Below are positions 1 through 6,882 of a DNA stretch of 21,084 bases, in pieces. The notes below the pieces were generated by a model. The model worked only from the letters and a program-made list of their open reading frames with translations, did not search any database and had not been told where the DNA came from. The stretch lies in contig CAJMBB010000016.1 of assembly GCA_905211615.1 (NCBI GenBank), forward strand, positions 1 through 21,084, written 5' to 3'. The translations under genes and the position numbers were made by a program. Each line of letters starts with the position of its first letter. Positions within the stretch are counted from its first letter, which is position 1. The DNA comes from an uncultured Collinsella sp. GTDB lineage: Bacteria; Actinomycetota; Coriobacteriia; Coriobacteriales; Coriobacteriaceae.

Positions 1-45
1 AATAGGGACTGATTGAAGCTCTGAGACCGCCAAACAGTCCCTATT
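1..45. repeat. Intergenic palindrome with GGGAC core
   Basis: AATAGGGACTG at 1-11 is the exact reverse complement of CAGTCCCTATT at 35-45; after one mismatch three more pairs (TTG/CAA) extend the stem, leaving a loop of about 16 nt. There is no T-run after the stem, so it is not an obvious terminator. It lies about 80 bp before the zinc-ribbon gene and shares the GGGAC core with other palindromes in this window. It may continue to the left of the window. Confidence 0.7.
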
Positions 46-125
46 TCACCGCAACGTATGATGGGGAATTTTGGATGCTGGGTATAATCGTCGTATTGCA
101 TTGAAATGTGGCGAAAGGAGTGGCA

Positions 126-1109
126 ATGTCTCGGTATTGCGCCTCGTGCGGCAAGCTTCTTGAAGATAATGCCAAGTTCTGCACCTCGTGCGGTGCACCC
201 GTTGAGCAAACAGCCGCGAGCGATAGCCAGCCCGCTTTTGAGCAGACCGGCTCCCTTGATACGCCGCAAGCCAAGGCGGACGACCCCCTCGCCTATAGCC
301 CCGACCCCGCCGCAAGGACCGAAGCCGTCGAGACCACGCAGCGCATACCCGTCGCGAGCGGCTCGCCCCAACAGCAGCCGGCTCCCGCATACGCGCCCGC
401 TTCGCCACAGACCCCCGCTCCCAAAAAGAGCGGCACCGGGCCGCTTATCGCCGTTATCGTTGTGCTGGTGGCGATCATCATCGCCCTGGTCATCTTCTTT
501 GCGATCAGACCGTTCGACAACGCCGCCACGCAGACGACTGCCGAGGTAGCTAAGCTGCACCATGACGTCGACGACGATGACCTAAAGCCTCTCGGCAATC
601 CCAACAGCCTGTACGACGATGATGACGATGACGACGAGGATGGCGGCGAAGCAACGCTCTCCGAGCAGAACCTCTACCGTCGCCTGAGCGAATACTACGA
701 CTTGCTCGAAGATCTCGACAGCCAGGTCCGTGGCTGCGCGCAGAACTTCAACGGCAACTATCTGGAAGAGGATCGAACCACCCGTCAAAATCTCGCCGAC
801 GTCGCCGAGCGCACGGAGGACACCATCGAGCAGTATTACGACATCGTCGAGGACCTGGACGTCCCGACGAGCTCCAAGAACTACAGCTCCTGGAAGGATA
901 TCATCGCCCTGTACGACGACCTGGATCACCGCATTGACGCAATCTGTGATGCCTGGGAGATCAGCCTGAAATACGCCAAGCCTGCGGACCACAAGAATGA
1001 GATCGTGGCGCCGCTGTCGCGCGACAACGTGGCGGGCACCAATGACAATAAGTACCGCCTAGACTTTGAGGAGCGCTATCCCGGCGCTAAGCCTGTCGAG
1101 GTGAACTAG
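126..1109 (+). CDS. Zinc-ribbon single-pass membrane protein of unknown function
   Basis: The 327-residue protein starts with a zinc ribbon: Cys5-x2-Cys8 and Cys19-x2-Cys22. A Pro/Ala/Gln-rich linker (about 25-103) leads to one hydrophobic segment (about 105-127). After that come a strikingly acidic stretch (about 147-175, with a run of seven Asp at 164-170) and a C-terminal domain rich in charged, probably helical sequence (about 180-327). With no signal peptide, the ribbon is probably cytoplasmic and the C-terminus outside; this topology is inferred. The start at 126 is chosen because GAAAGGAG sits 5 nt upstream; an in-frame GTG at 108 lacks such a site. The gene stands alone, converging on the topoisomerase. 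Proteins of this layout are common in Gram-positive bacteria and mostly uncharacterised; I give no function. Confidence 0.85.
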   Translation: MSRYCASCGKLLEDNAKFCTSCGAPVEQTAASDSQPAFEQTGSLDTPQAKADDPLAYSPDPAARTEAVETTQRIPVASGSPQQQPAPAYAPASPQTPAPKKSGTGPLIAVIVVLVAIIIALVIFFAIRPFDNAATQTTAEVAKLHHDVDDDDLKPLGNPNSLYDDDDDDDEDGGEATLSEQNLYRRLSEYYDLLEDLDSQVRGCAQNFNGNYLEEDRTTRQNLADVAERTEDTIEQYYDIVEDLDVPTSSKNYSSWKDIIALYDDLDHRIDAICDAWEISLKYAKPADHKNEIVAPLSRDNVAGTNDNKYRLDFEERYPGAKPVEVN

Positions 1110-1127
1110 CGCTTTGTCGTTCCCGAG

Positions 1128-1185
1128 CCGGCAGTTAGGGACGTTCCTAAACTGCCGGCAGAAAAGGAACGTCCCTAACTGCCGG
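1128..1185. repeat. 20-bp perfect inverted repeat
   Basis: CCGGCAGTTAGGGACGTTCC at 1128-1147 is the perfect reverse complement of 1166-1185. The 18-nt spacer begins TAAACTGCCGG, which is itself nearly complementary to the left arm, so two alternative hairpins are possible (left arm with the spacer, or left arm with the right arm). It sits just before the bidirectional terminator in the convergent spacer. The GGGAC core resembles other palindromes here, suggesting a dispersed REP-like element. Confidence 0.85.
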
Positions 1186-1187
1186 TC

Positions 1188-1229
1188 AAAAAAACGAGCG
1201 AGGATCGCGGGGTCCTCGCTCGTTTTTTT
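1188..1229. terminator. Bidirectional intrinsic terminator
   Basis: CGAGCGAGGA (1195-1204) pairs with TCCTCGCTCG (1213-1222) around an 8-nt loop, flanked by seven A on the left and seven T on the right. It therefore has a stem and U-tract on both strands. It serves the zinc-ribbon gene on the plus strand and the topoisomerase gene (stop at 1252) on the minus strand. Confidence 0.92.
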
Positions 1230-1251
1230 GGGCAATGTTTCGACTGCGCCG

Positions 1252-3828
1252 TTACTTGTCGGCGGCTGCTTTCTTGGCAGTCGACTTCTTCGCGGTCGTC
1301 TTCTTGGCGGCAGTGGCTTTCTTAGCCGTCGTCTTCTTTGCCGTGCTCGCCTTGGTTGTGGTCTTGCGACCGCGGGCGGGCTTCTTCTCCTTGGTCGGGC
1401 AGTCCATGTTGACGCAGATACGCCACGGACCGCGCGCCGTGTTGACCACCACGATGGGGGCGCCGCACTCGGGGCAGGTCTCGCCCGTCGCCTCGAGCTT
1501 GCCGCGCGCCGGCAGCGGATAGCTCACGCCGCAGTCATCGTAGTTGGTGCAGCGGATAAAGCGCTTGCCGCTCTTCTCGCTCTTGTGCGCGATCAGGTCG
1601 CCGTGACGTCCGGCCTCGGCACACACCTTGCACTCGCCCACCTTAAGATCGGGCTCGTAGTTGGTGGGGCACGTGGGGTTCACGCAGATCTCGAAGGCCT
1701 TCTGGCGGAATGGCTGGCACTTGATGCGCGGCGCGCCGCACTCGGGGCACACGGCGGCCTCGCCCTCGAGCGGGCTCACCTTGACGCCACTCGGCACCGG
1801 ATAGGTCACGTCGCAGTCGGGCCAGCCCATGCAGCCGATAAAGCTGCCGCGGGTCTTGGCGCTCGTCTTCATAACCAGGTCCTTGCCGCACTTGGGGCAG
1901 GCGCCCACGCGCGCATCGGCCGTGACGGCGTCGCTGATGGCGTCGCCCAGCTCCTGCGTATGCTTGAGCAGCTCGTCGAGCACGCCGGCCAGCAGCGCGC
2001 GCGAGTGTGTCACGACATGCTCTTCGGTATCCTCGCCGCGCTCCACGCGGGTCATGTCGCCGTCGAGCTCGCTGGTCATATCGGGGCTCGTGATGCGCGG
2101 GGCAAACTGCGACAGCGCGTCGATGATGGCGATGCCCAGCTGGCTCGGCTCAACGGGATCATTTTTGAGATAGCGCACGGCATACAGGCGCTCGATGATG
2201 CTCGCGCGCGTGGACTTGGTGCCCAGGCCGCGCTTTTCCATCTCCTGCACGAGCTTGCCCTGGCTGTAGCGCGCGGGCGGCTCGGTCTGCTTGGCCTCGA
2301 GCTTAATGTCGAACACGTCGACCGTGTCGCCCTGCTCAAGCGGCGGCATCTGCTCGTCGCGCTTGAGGCCGTACGGATATGCCTCGCGGAAGCCCGGGGT
2401 CACGAGCACGTCGCCCGAAGCCACGAACGGCTCGCCGTTGACGTCGAGCTCGAGCTTGGTGTTCTCGATGGTCGCGGGCCCCATGAGCGTTGCCAGGAAG
2501 CGACGGGCGACGAGGTCATAGAGTTTGCGCTGGCCGCCGTCGAGCGTGGACGGATCGCCCTCGCCCGTGGGGTAGATAGGCGGGTGGTCGGTGGTCTCGA
2601 CCTTGCCGCGCGTGGGCTTCATGGGGCCGGCGAGCACCTTTTTGCACACGGGCGCCAGCGCCGGGTTGATCTTTGCCAGGTCGCTCACCACGGCGCCCAG
2701 ATCGAGCGTCGCGGGATACACGGTGTTATCGACACGCGGGTAGCTGATGAGACCGGCCATGTAGAGGGACTCGGCGATGCGCATCGTACGCGCAGGCGAG
2801 ATGCCCTCGGCCGCGGCGGCAGCCTGCAGCGAGGTCGTCGCAAACGGCGTGGGCGGCTGCTGCTTACGCGAGCGCTTGGTCACCGCGGCGACGGTTGCCG
2901 TCGTAGCGCCGTCAACGTGACCGTACGCCGTCTCAGCAGCATCCTTGTCGGTAAAGCGCGCCGTCTTGTGCGCGATCTTAAAGCGATCGTCCTCGGCAGC
3001 GCCTTGCGCGGCGCCCATGCCGCGAATCTGCCAATAGTCCTCGGGCACAAACGCCATGCGCTCGCGCTCGCGCTCGACCACCAGGGCAAGCGTCGGCGTC
3101 TGCACGCGGCCGGCGGAACGCACGTTGCCAAAGCCGCCAAACTTGGCGAGCGTCAGGTAGCGCGTGAGCACCGCACCCCAAATGAGGTCGATGTGCTGAC
3201 GGCTCTCGCCGGCGTCGGCCAGGTTCTGGTCGAGCGAGACAAGGTTATCGAAGGCCTGCGTGATCTCGGCCTTGGTAAACGAAGAATACTGGGCGCGGGC
3301 GACCGGCAAGTCGGGCGCCACCTCGCGCACCTTGTTGAGGGCGTCCGAACCGATCAGCTCGCCCTCGCGATCGAAGTCCGTGGCGATGATGACGCTGTCG
3401 GACTTTTTGGCGAGGTTCTTAAGCGAGCGGATGAGCTCTTTCTCGGCCGGAAGCTTAATGACGGGCGCCCAGGTGAGATAGGGCAGGCTCTCGAGCTTCC
3501 AGCCCTTGATGGAAATGCCATCGGCAAGGAACGGCTTGCGCTTGGTGTCGTACGGCGGGCGGGCCAGGCCATCGGGCATATCGGCCGGCAGCATTTCGCC
3601 GTCCTCCGTGACCGAATACCAGCCCAACTTTTTATCGAACAGCACACTGTCGCAAAAATCGGGTGCCAGGATGTGACCGGCAAGGCCGATCGTCACGCAC
3701 TCCTCGCCCTTCCACTCAAAACGGTAGATGGCGGTGTTGTACACCTTGTCCTTTTTGGGCTTGCCCGTGGACAGACGCTCGGCGATCTGACGCGCGGCGT
3801 CGTTTTTCTCAGCGATGATGAGCTTCAA
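1252..3828 (-). CDS. Type IA DNA topoisomerase with four zinc ribbons and a histone-like tail
   Basis: An 858-residue enzyme that cuts and passes single DNA strands via a 5'-phosphotyrosine link. The N-terminal TOPRIM domain shows Glu7 and DFDREGE at 151-157. The strand-passage domain carries the catalytic tyrosine in ISYPRVDNT (Tyr363). Four Cys4 zinc ribbons follow (Cys644/647/666/672, 694/697/715/720, 733/736/760/766, 785/788/805/810), then a Lys/Ala/Thr-rich tail (about 816-858) like histone H1. The MKLIIAEKN opening and YPRVDN active site look more like archaeal-type TopA/TopB than the standard bacterial TopA, so I give no symbol. The start is a TTG at 3826-3828, supported by AGGAG 6 nt upstream; there is no nearby in-frame ATG. 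It ends the tat-hyp gene run. Confidence 0.9.
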   Translation of the reverse strand: MKLIIAEKNDAARQIAERLSTGKPKKDKVYNTAIYRFEWKGEECVTIGLAGHILAPDFCDSVLFDKKLGWYSVTEDGEMLPADMPDGLARPPYDTKRKPFLADGISIKGWKLESLPYLTWAPVIKLPAEKELIRSLKNLAKKSDSVIIATDFDREGELIGSDALNKVREVAPDLPVARAQYSSFTKAEITQAFDNLVSLDQNLADAGESRQHIDLIWGAVLTRYLTLAKFGGFGNVRSAGRVQTPTLALVVERERERMAFVPEDYWQIRGMGAAQGAAEDDRFKIAHKTARFTDKDAAETAYGHVDGATTATVAAVTKRSRKQQPPTPFATTSLQAAAAAEGISPARTMRIAESLYMAGLISYPRVDNTVYPATLDLGAVVSDLAKINPALAPVCKKVLAGPMKPTRGKVETTDHPPIYPTGEGDPSTLDGGQRKLYDLVARRFLATLMGPATIENTKLELDVNGEPFVASGDVLVTPGFREAYPYGLKRDEQMPPLEQGDTVDVFDIKLEAKQTEPPARYSQGKLVQEMEKRGLGTKSTRASIIERLYAVRYLKNDPVEPSQLGIAIIDALSQFAPRITSPDMTSELDGDMTRVERGEDTEEHVVTHSRALLAGVLDELLKHTQELGDAISDAVTADARVGACPKCGKDLVMKTSAKTRGSFIGCMGWPDCDVTYPVPSGVKVSPLEGEAAVCPECGAPRIKCQPFRQKAFEICVNPTCPTNYEPDLKVGECKVCAEAGRHGDLIAHKSEKSGKRFIRCTNYDDCGVSYPLPARGKLEATGETCPECGAPIVVVNTARGPWRICVNMDCPTKEKKPARGRKTTTKASTAKKTTAKKATAAKKTTAKKSTAKKAAADK

Positions 3829-3882
3829 AAGAGGCTCCTATCTCGTGTGTCTGCGGCTGCGCCCGCCCTCTTGGCGGCCGAC

Positions 3883-4566
3883 TTACGCCCTTGCTTGCTC
3901 AATCTGCCCGATGAGCCAATCGCACCAGGCATCCATGCCCTCGCCCTTGCGCGCGCTCACGGCAAACCGCGGCGCCTGCGGATTGAGGTCATCGAGTGTC
4001 TTAGTATACCTATCCATGTCAAAATCGAAAGCCGGGGCCACGTCGACCTTATTGAGCAGCTGCGCGCCGGCGTGCTGGAAGATGCCCGGGTACTTGATGG
4101 GCTTGTCGTCGCCCTCGGGCACCGAGAGGATCATGATGGACAGGTTCTCGCCCAGGTCAAAGTCGACCGGGCAGACCAGGTTACCCACATTTTCGATAAA
4201 GATGACGTCGATGTTCTCCAGACCGACGGCCTGGTCGAAGGCGTCGACGGCCTCCATGATCATGTTGCCCTCGAGGTGGCACAGGCCGCCCGTGTTGATC
4301 TGGATGGCGGGCATGCCGGCTTCCTTCATGGTGATGGCGTCGACATCCGAGGCGATATCGCCCTCGATGACGGCACAGCGTAGGCCGGCCTTGTCGCGCA
4401 GGCGCTCGTTGGTGCCCAGAATCGTGGTGGTCTTACCCGAGCCGGGGCTCGACAGCACATTGATCACGTAGGTGCCTGCCTCATTAAATCGCTGACGCAG
4501 CTGATCTGCCAGGCGCTCGTTGCGCGACAGGATCGGCGACGCGATATCAATCGTTTTCTCGGCCAT
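3883..4566 (-). CDS. hypB: Hydrogenase nickel incorporation GTPase HypB
   Basis: HypB hydrolyses GTP to drive nickel insertion into [NiFe]-hydrogenase together with HypA, in the cytoplasm. The 227-residue sequence has a P-loop (SSPGSGKTT, about 39-47), a GDIASD switch segment (about 69-74), the metal-site motif GGLCHLEG (Cys and His adjacent, about 93-100), and an NKVD base-recognition motif near 172. It lacks the N-terminal Cys-rich or His-rich nickel-storage extension found in some HypB proteins. AAGGAG lies 8 nt before the ATG. It follows hypA by 55 nt and precedes the topoisomerase by 54 nt. No hydrogenase structural genes or hypCDEF are in the window. Confidence 0.95.
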   Translation of the reverse strand: MAEKTIDIASPILSRNERLADQLRQRFNEAGTYVINVLSSPGSGKTTTILGTNERLRDKAGLRCAVIEGDIASDVDAITMKEAGMPAIQINTGGLCHLEGNMIMEAVDAFDQAVGLENIDVIFIENVGNLVCPVDFDLGENLSIMILSVPEGDDKPIKYPGIFQHAGAQLLNKVDVAPAFDFDMDRYTKTLDDLNPQAPRFAVSARKGEGMDAWCDWLIGQIEQARA

Positions 4567-4621
4567 ACTTAGCGCTCCTTACTTTGGCTCCTTTATACCC
4601 CATCACCAGATGGCTAGCGGG

Positions 4622-4978
4622 CTAATCGTCGGGGGTTTCGATTTCGATACTTGCGATATCGAGCTCGCGGCCGTGCAGCAGGCGCACGTTGGCGCCGCCA
4701 CACTGGGGGCAGCGACAATGGAAACGGTCGTGCTCAAAGACCTCGCCGCAGTCCAGGCACTCGCTTTGTGGATGGACCTCCTCCACGGCAAGCTCGCAGC
4801 CGCGCGTGAGCGGGTCCTCGTCGCGAAACGTCCCCCACGCAAAGTCGAGCGCCTCGCGCACGACCTCGGTCATATCCCCGATACGCAGCGTTACCAAAAC
4901 GGCGCGCGAGGCCCCCGCCCCACGCGCCGCGCGAATCACTGTATCGAGTATGCCGTTGACAATGCCAACCTCGTGCAT
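4622..4978 (-). CDS. hypA: Hydrogenase maturation nickel chaperone HypA
   Basis: HypA is the small nickel chaperone that binds HypB and delivers nickel to hydrogenase. The 118-residue protein begins MHEVGI, giving the N-terminal nickel ligands His2 and Glu3. It has the structural zinc site as Cys74-x2-Cys77 and Cys90-x2-Cys93, and is of usual family length. GAGGAG about 9 nt upstream lies inside the end of tatC, and the gap to tatC is only 6 nt, so the two are surely co-transcribed. The pairing with hypB is standard; the placement behind tat genes fits a cell that exports folded redox proteins, though that link is inference. Confidence 0.95.
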   Translation of the reverse strand: MHEVGIVNGILDTVIRAARGAGASRAVLVTLRIGDMTEVVREALDFAWGTFRDEDPLTRGCELAVEEVHPQSECLDCGEVFEHDRFHCRCPQCGGANVRLLHGRELDIASIEIETPDD

Positions 4979-4984
4979 ACCGTT

Positions 4985-5776
4985 TTACTCCTCGTCGTCC
5001 TCGTCGTCCGAGAACAGGTCCAGACGGCTCACGAACAGGCCCTCCTTGCCCTCGCGCGCGGTAATGACCACGCGGGCAATGGCGAGCGAGATCTCGTAGA
5101 GCGAAAGCAGGGCACCGTACATAAGGCCCAGCGTAACGGGCGAGCCGTCGGGCGTGATCACAGCCGAGCCCACGAGCAGGCCCACGTACACGTAGCGCCA
5201 GGCGCTGCGGAAGGCCGCATAGGACACGATGTGAAAGACGGACAGATAGAAGATGATGAGCGGCAGCTCAAACGCCACGCCAAAGCCGATCATAAAGAGC
5301 AGCTCCATGTTGACGTAGTTCTCCAGGTCGGGCAGCGCCGTAGCGACGGCCGAGGTCTCGCCGATGAGCCACTCAAAGCCCGCCGGGATGATGATGAAGT
5401 AGCAGAAGATGGCACCCAGGAAGAACAGAACCGTCGAGGCGAGCACCGTGGGCACAACCCACTTGCGCTCGTTGGGGCGCAGTGCCGGCAGGAAAAATGC
5501 CAGGATCTGCCAGATGATCATGGGCGTGCACATGACCACGGCCATCTTGATGGCCAGCGAGAAGCGCAGGCCAAAGCCGCCGAGCGTGGTGGTGATGTAG
5601 AACTTACCGTCCGGCACAAAGGAGCGGATGGGGTCTTCCAGGATATCGAGCACCACAGGCGTGGCGAAATACAGCACGATAGCGGCGGCAAACACCGATA
5701 CGACCACGATAGTCAGGCGGCGACGAAGCTCTCCCAGGTGATCGAAGAGCGGCATGCGCGCAGGTCCGATCGGCAT
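4985..5776 (-). CDS. tatC: Sec-independent (twin-arginine) translocase subunit TatC
   Basis: TatC is the multi-spanning membrane receptor that recognises twin-arginine signal peptides. The 263-residue protein shows the family opening FDHLGELRRRL (about 11-21), six hydrophobic segments, and the TPDGSP loop before the last spans. It ends in an acidic cytoplasmic tail (DDEDDEE). The ATG shares a base with the stop of the upstream gene (TAATG), so translation is coupled. GGGAGG sits 10 nt before this ATG; a second in-frame ATG at residue 8 is a possible alternative start. Next downstream, 6 nt away, is hypA. Confidence 0.95.
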   Translation of the reverse strand: MPIGPARMPLFDHLGELRRRLTIVVVSVFAAAIVLYFATPVVLDILEDPIRSFVPDGKFYITTTLGGFGLRFSLAIKMAVVMCTPMIIWQILAFFLPALRPNERKWVVPTVLASTVLFFLGAIFCYFIIIPAGFEWLIGETSAVATALPDLENYVNMELLFMIGFGVAFELPLIIFYLSVFHIVSYAAFRSAWRYVYVGLLVGSAVITPDGSPVTLGLMYGALLSLYEISLAIARVVITAREGKEGLFVSRLDLFSDDEDDEE

Positions 5777-6348
5777 TACTCATCGCCTCCCTTCGGGGCG
5801 TCGGCGGCAGCAGCCTCGGCATCGTCCTCGACCTCGAGCTCGCGAGCGAGCTGGTCGACGACGGCCTTGCGTTTGCGGGGACGACGGGCGTAGAGGTCAG
5901 CCGTCGTGGGCTCTGCCGGCTCGGGCTCGGGCTCTGCAGCAGGCTCGGGCTCGACGGCAGCAGCAGGCTCTGTACCCTCGGCCTCATCAACAGCGCCTTC
6001 GCCCTCAGCAGCACCCTCGCTTGCGGCCTTCTCGGCAGCAAGACGGGCGCGACGCTCGGCAAAGGTCTCCTTCTTGGCGGGCGCTGCCGTCTCGGCGGCA
6101 TCCTCGTCCGCATCGGAATCGTCGTCGGTCGCAGCGGCCTTCTTGGGCTTGACCGGGGCCGACGCGGCCTCGCTCACCGGATCGATAATCTCGGACTGAA
6201 CAACGGCCGTCATCTTTTCCTGCGTCTCGCGGAACTGACGGATGGCACGGCCGATCGTGCGGCCCATCTGCGGGAGCTTATCCGGGCCAAACAGCAAAAA
6301 GCCGAAGACCACGATGATCGCGAGCTCACCCTCTCCAATACCAAACAC
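5776..6348 (-). CDS. Tat translocase subunit, TatA/TatB family, with long acidic tail
   Basis: A 190-residue single-span protein that partners TatC. The N-terminus reads FGIGEGELAII, followed by FGPDKLP and an amphipathic helix (about 28-50). Glu at position 8 and the GPDKLP hinge are TatB-like, whereas many TatA proteins have Gln8, so I leave the symbol open. Residues about 55-190 form a low-complexity tail rich in Ala, Glu, Pro and Asp with a basic patch (RPRKRKAVV). The start is GTG at 6346-6348: GGAGG lies 5 nt upstream and the protein then begins exactly where the family does. Longer reading frames starting at 6393 would put a non-family extension before the membrane span. Confidence 0.9.
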   Translation of the reverse strand: MFGIGEGELAIIVVFGFLLFGPDKLPQMGRTIGRAIRQFRETQEKMTAVVQSEIIDPVSEAASAPVKPKKAAATDDDSDADEDAAETAAPAKKETFAERRARLAAEKAASEGAAEGEGAVDEAEGTEPAAAVEPEPAAEPEPEPAEPTTADLYARRPRKRKAVVDQLARELEVEDDAEAAAADAPKGGDE

Positions 6349-6423
6349 ACATACCTCCAAGGCTCGATGTGAGTCGAGCCCGCACCGCGCCATTCGGCCG
6401 GAACTCGTCTATTCATTCGGTCA

Positions 6424-6429
6424 AGTATA
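6424..6429 (-). promoter_or_regulatory. Candidate -10 box for the tat-hyp-topoisomerase operon
   Basis: TATACT on the minus strand about 75 nt before the tatA/B start, directly following the hairpin behind the STAS gene. The same hexamer precedes the aminotransferase and LacI genes here. No convincing -35 box is seen, so this is only a suggestion. Confidence 0.35.
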
Positions 6430-6457
6430 GCGCCCGGACGCCAAAACGTCCGAGCGC
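6430..6457 (-). terminator. Terminator-like hairpin behind the STAS gene
   Basis: Read on the minus strand, GCGCTCGGACG and CGTCCGGGCGC form an 11-pair stem (one U-G wobble) around a 6-nt TTTTGG loop. There is no U-tract after it, so it may be a weak terminator, an RNA-end stabiliser, or simply a barrier between the STAS gene and the tat operon. Confidence 0.4.
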
Positions 6458-6501
6458 ATCACAAACATATGCCAAACGGCACGCCCTTTTGGGGGCAAAG
6501 A

Positions 6502-6816
6502 TTATGCAGCGGTGATCGAAATCTCCTGGTCGACGCCCAACAGCTGAACCACGCGCATCACCGGGGGCTGCACGTTGACGCAGCTAAAACGCTTACCATG
6601 ATCAGCTGCGTGGTGTGCGGCGCCCACAAGCACGCCAATGCCCGTCGAATCGATGTAGCTCACCTGGGCAAAATCGAGCTCAACGGCCTCAGTGGGCTGC
6701 TCGAGCGCCAGGTCGATGGCATTGCGCAGGCTATCGGCGTTAGAGATATCGATCTCACCGGTCACCTTAATGGTGTAGAGCTCTGGCGTGGGGTTGGTGG
6801 AAATACCCAAATCCAT
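6502..6816 (-). CDS. STAS-domain anti-sigma factor antagonist (SpoIIAA/RsbV-like)
   Basis: A 104-residue single STAS domain. In this family the protein binds an anti-sigma kinase and is switched off by phosphorylation of a conserved serine; here that is Ser57 in YIDSTGIGVL. The N-terminal strand (YTIKVTGEIDISN, about 14-26) is also typical. AAAGGAG lies 7 nt before the ATG. It follows the aminotransferase by 66 nt on the same strand and could share its transcript. No anti-sigma kinase or sigma factor gene is in the window, so the partner is unknown. Confidence 0.88.
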   Translation of the reverse strand: MDLGISTNPTPELYTIKVTGEIDISNADSLRNAIDLALEQPTEAVELDFAQVSYIDSTGIGVLVGAAHHAADHGKRFSCVNVQPPVMRVVQLLGVDQEISITAA

Positions 6817-6882
6817 GTATACGCTCCTTTACGTATCGAAAGTGCGGATAGTACTAGGCGCGGACTTGCGGGGCCCTACGCG

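Noticed and set aside
1316..1380. Short repeated coding segment with Lys/Ala/Thr codons as a tandem DNA repeat
   Set aside because: It is the low-complexity tail of the topoisomerase; the periodicity follows from the repeated AKKTT-like peptide rather than an independent DNA element.
1114..4383. A very long plus-strand open frame (over 1000 codons) opposite the topoisomerase and hypB
   Set aside because: It is antisense to two genes with unmistakable catalytic motifs. Long antisense frames arise from the G/C third-position bias; its translation is rich in His, Arg, Gly and Ala with no domain.
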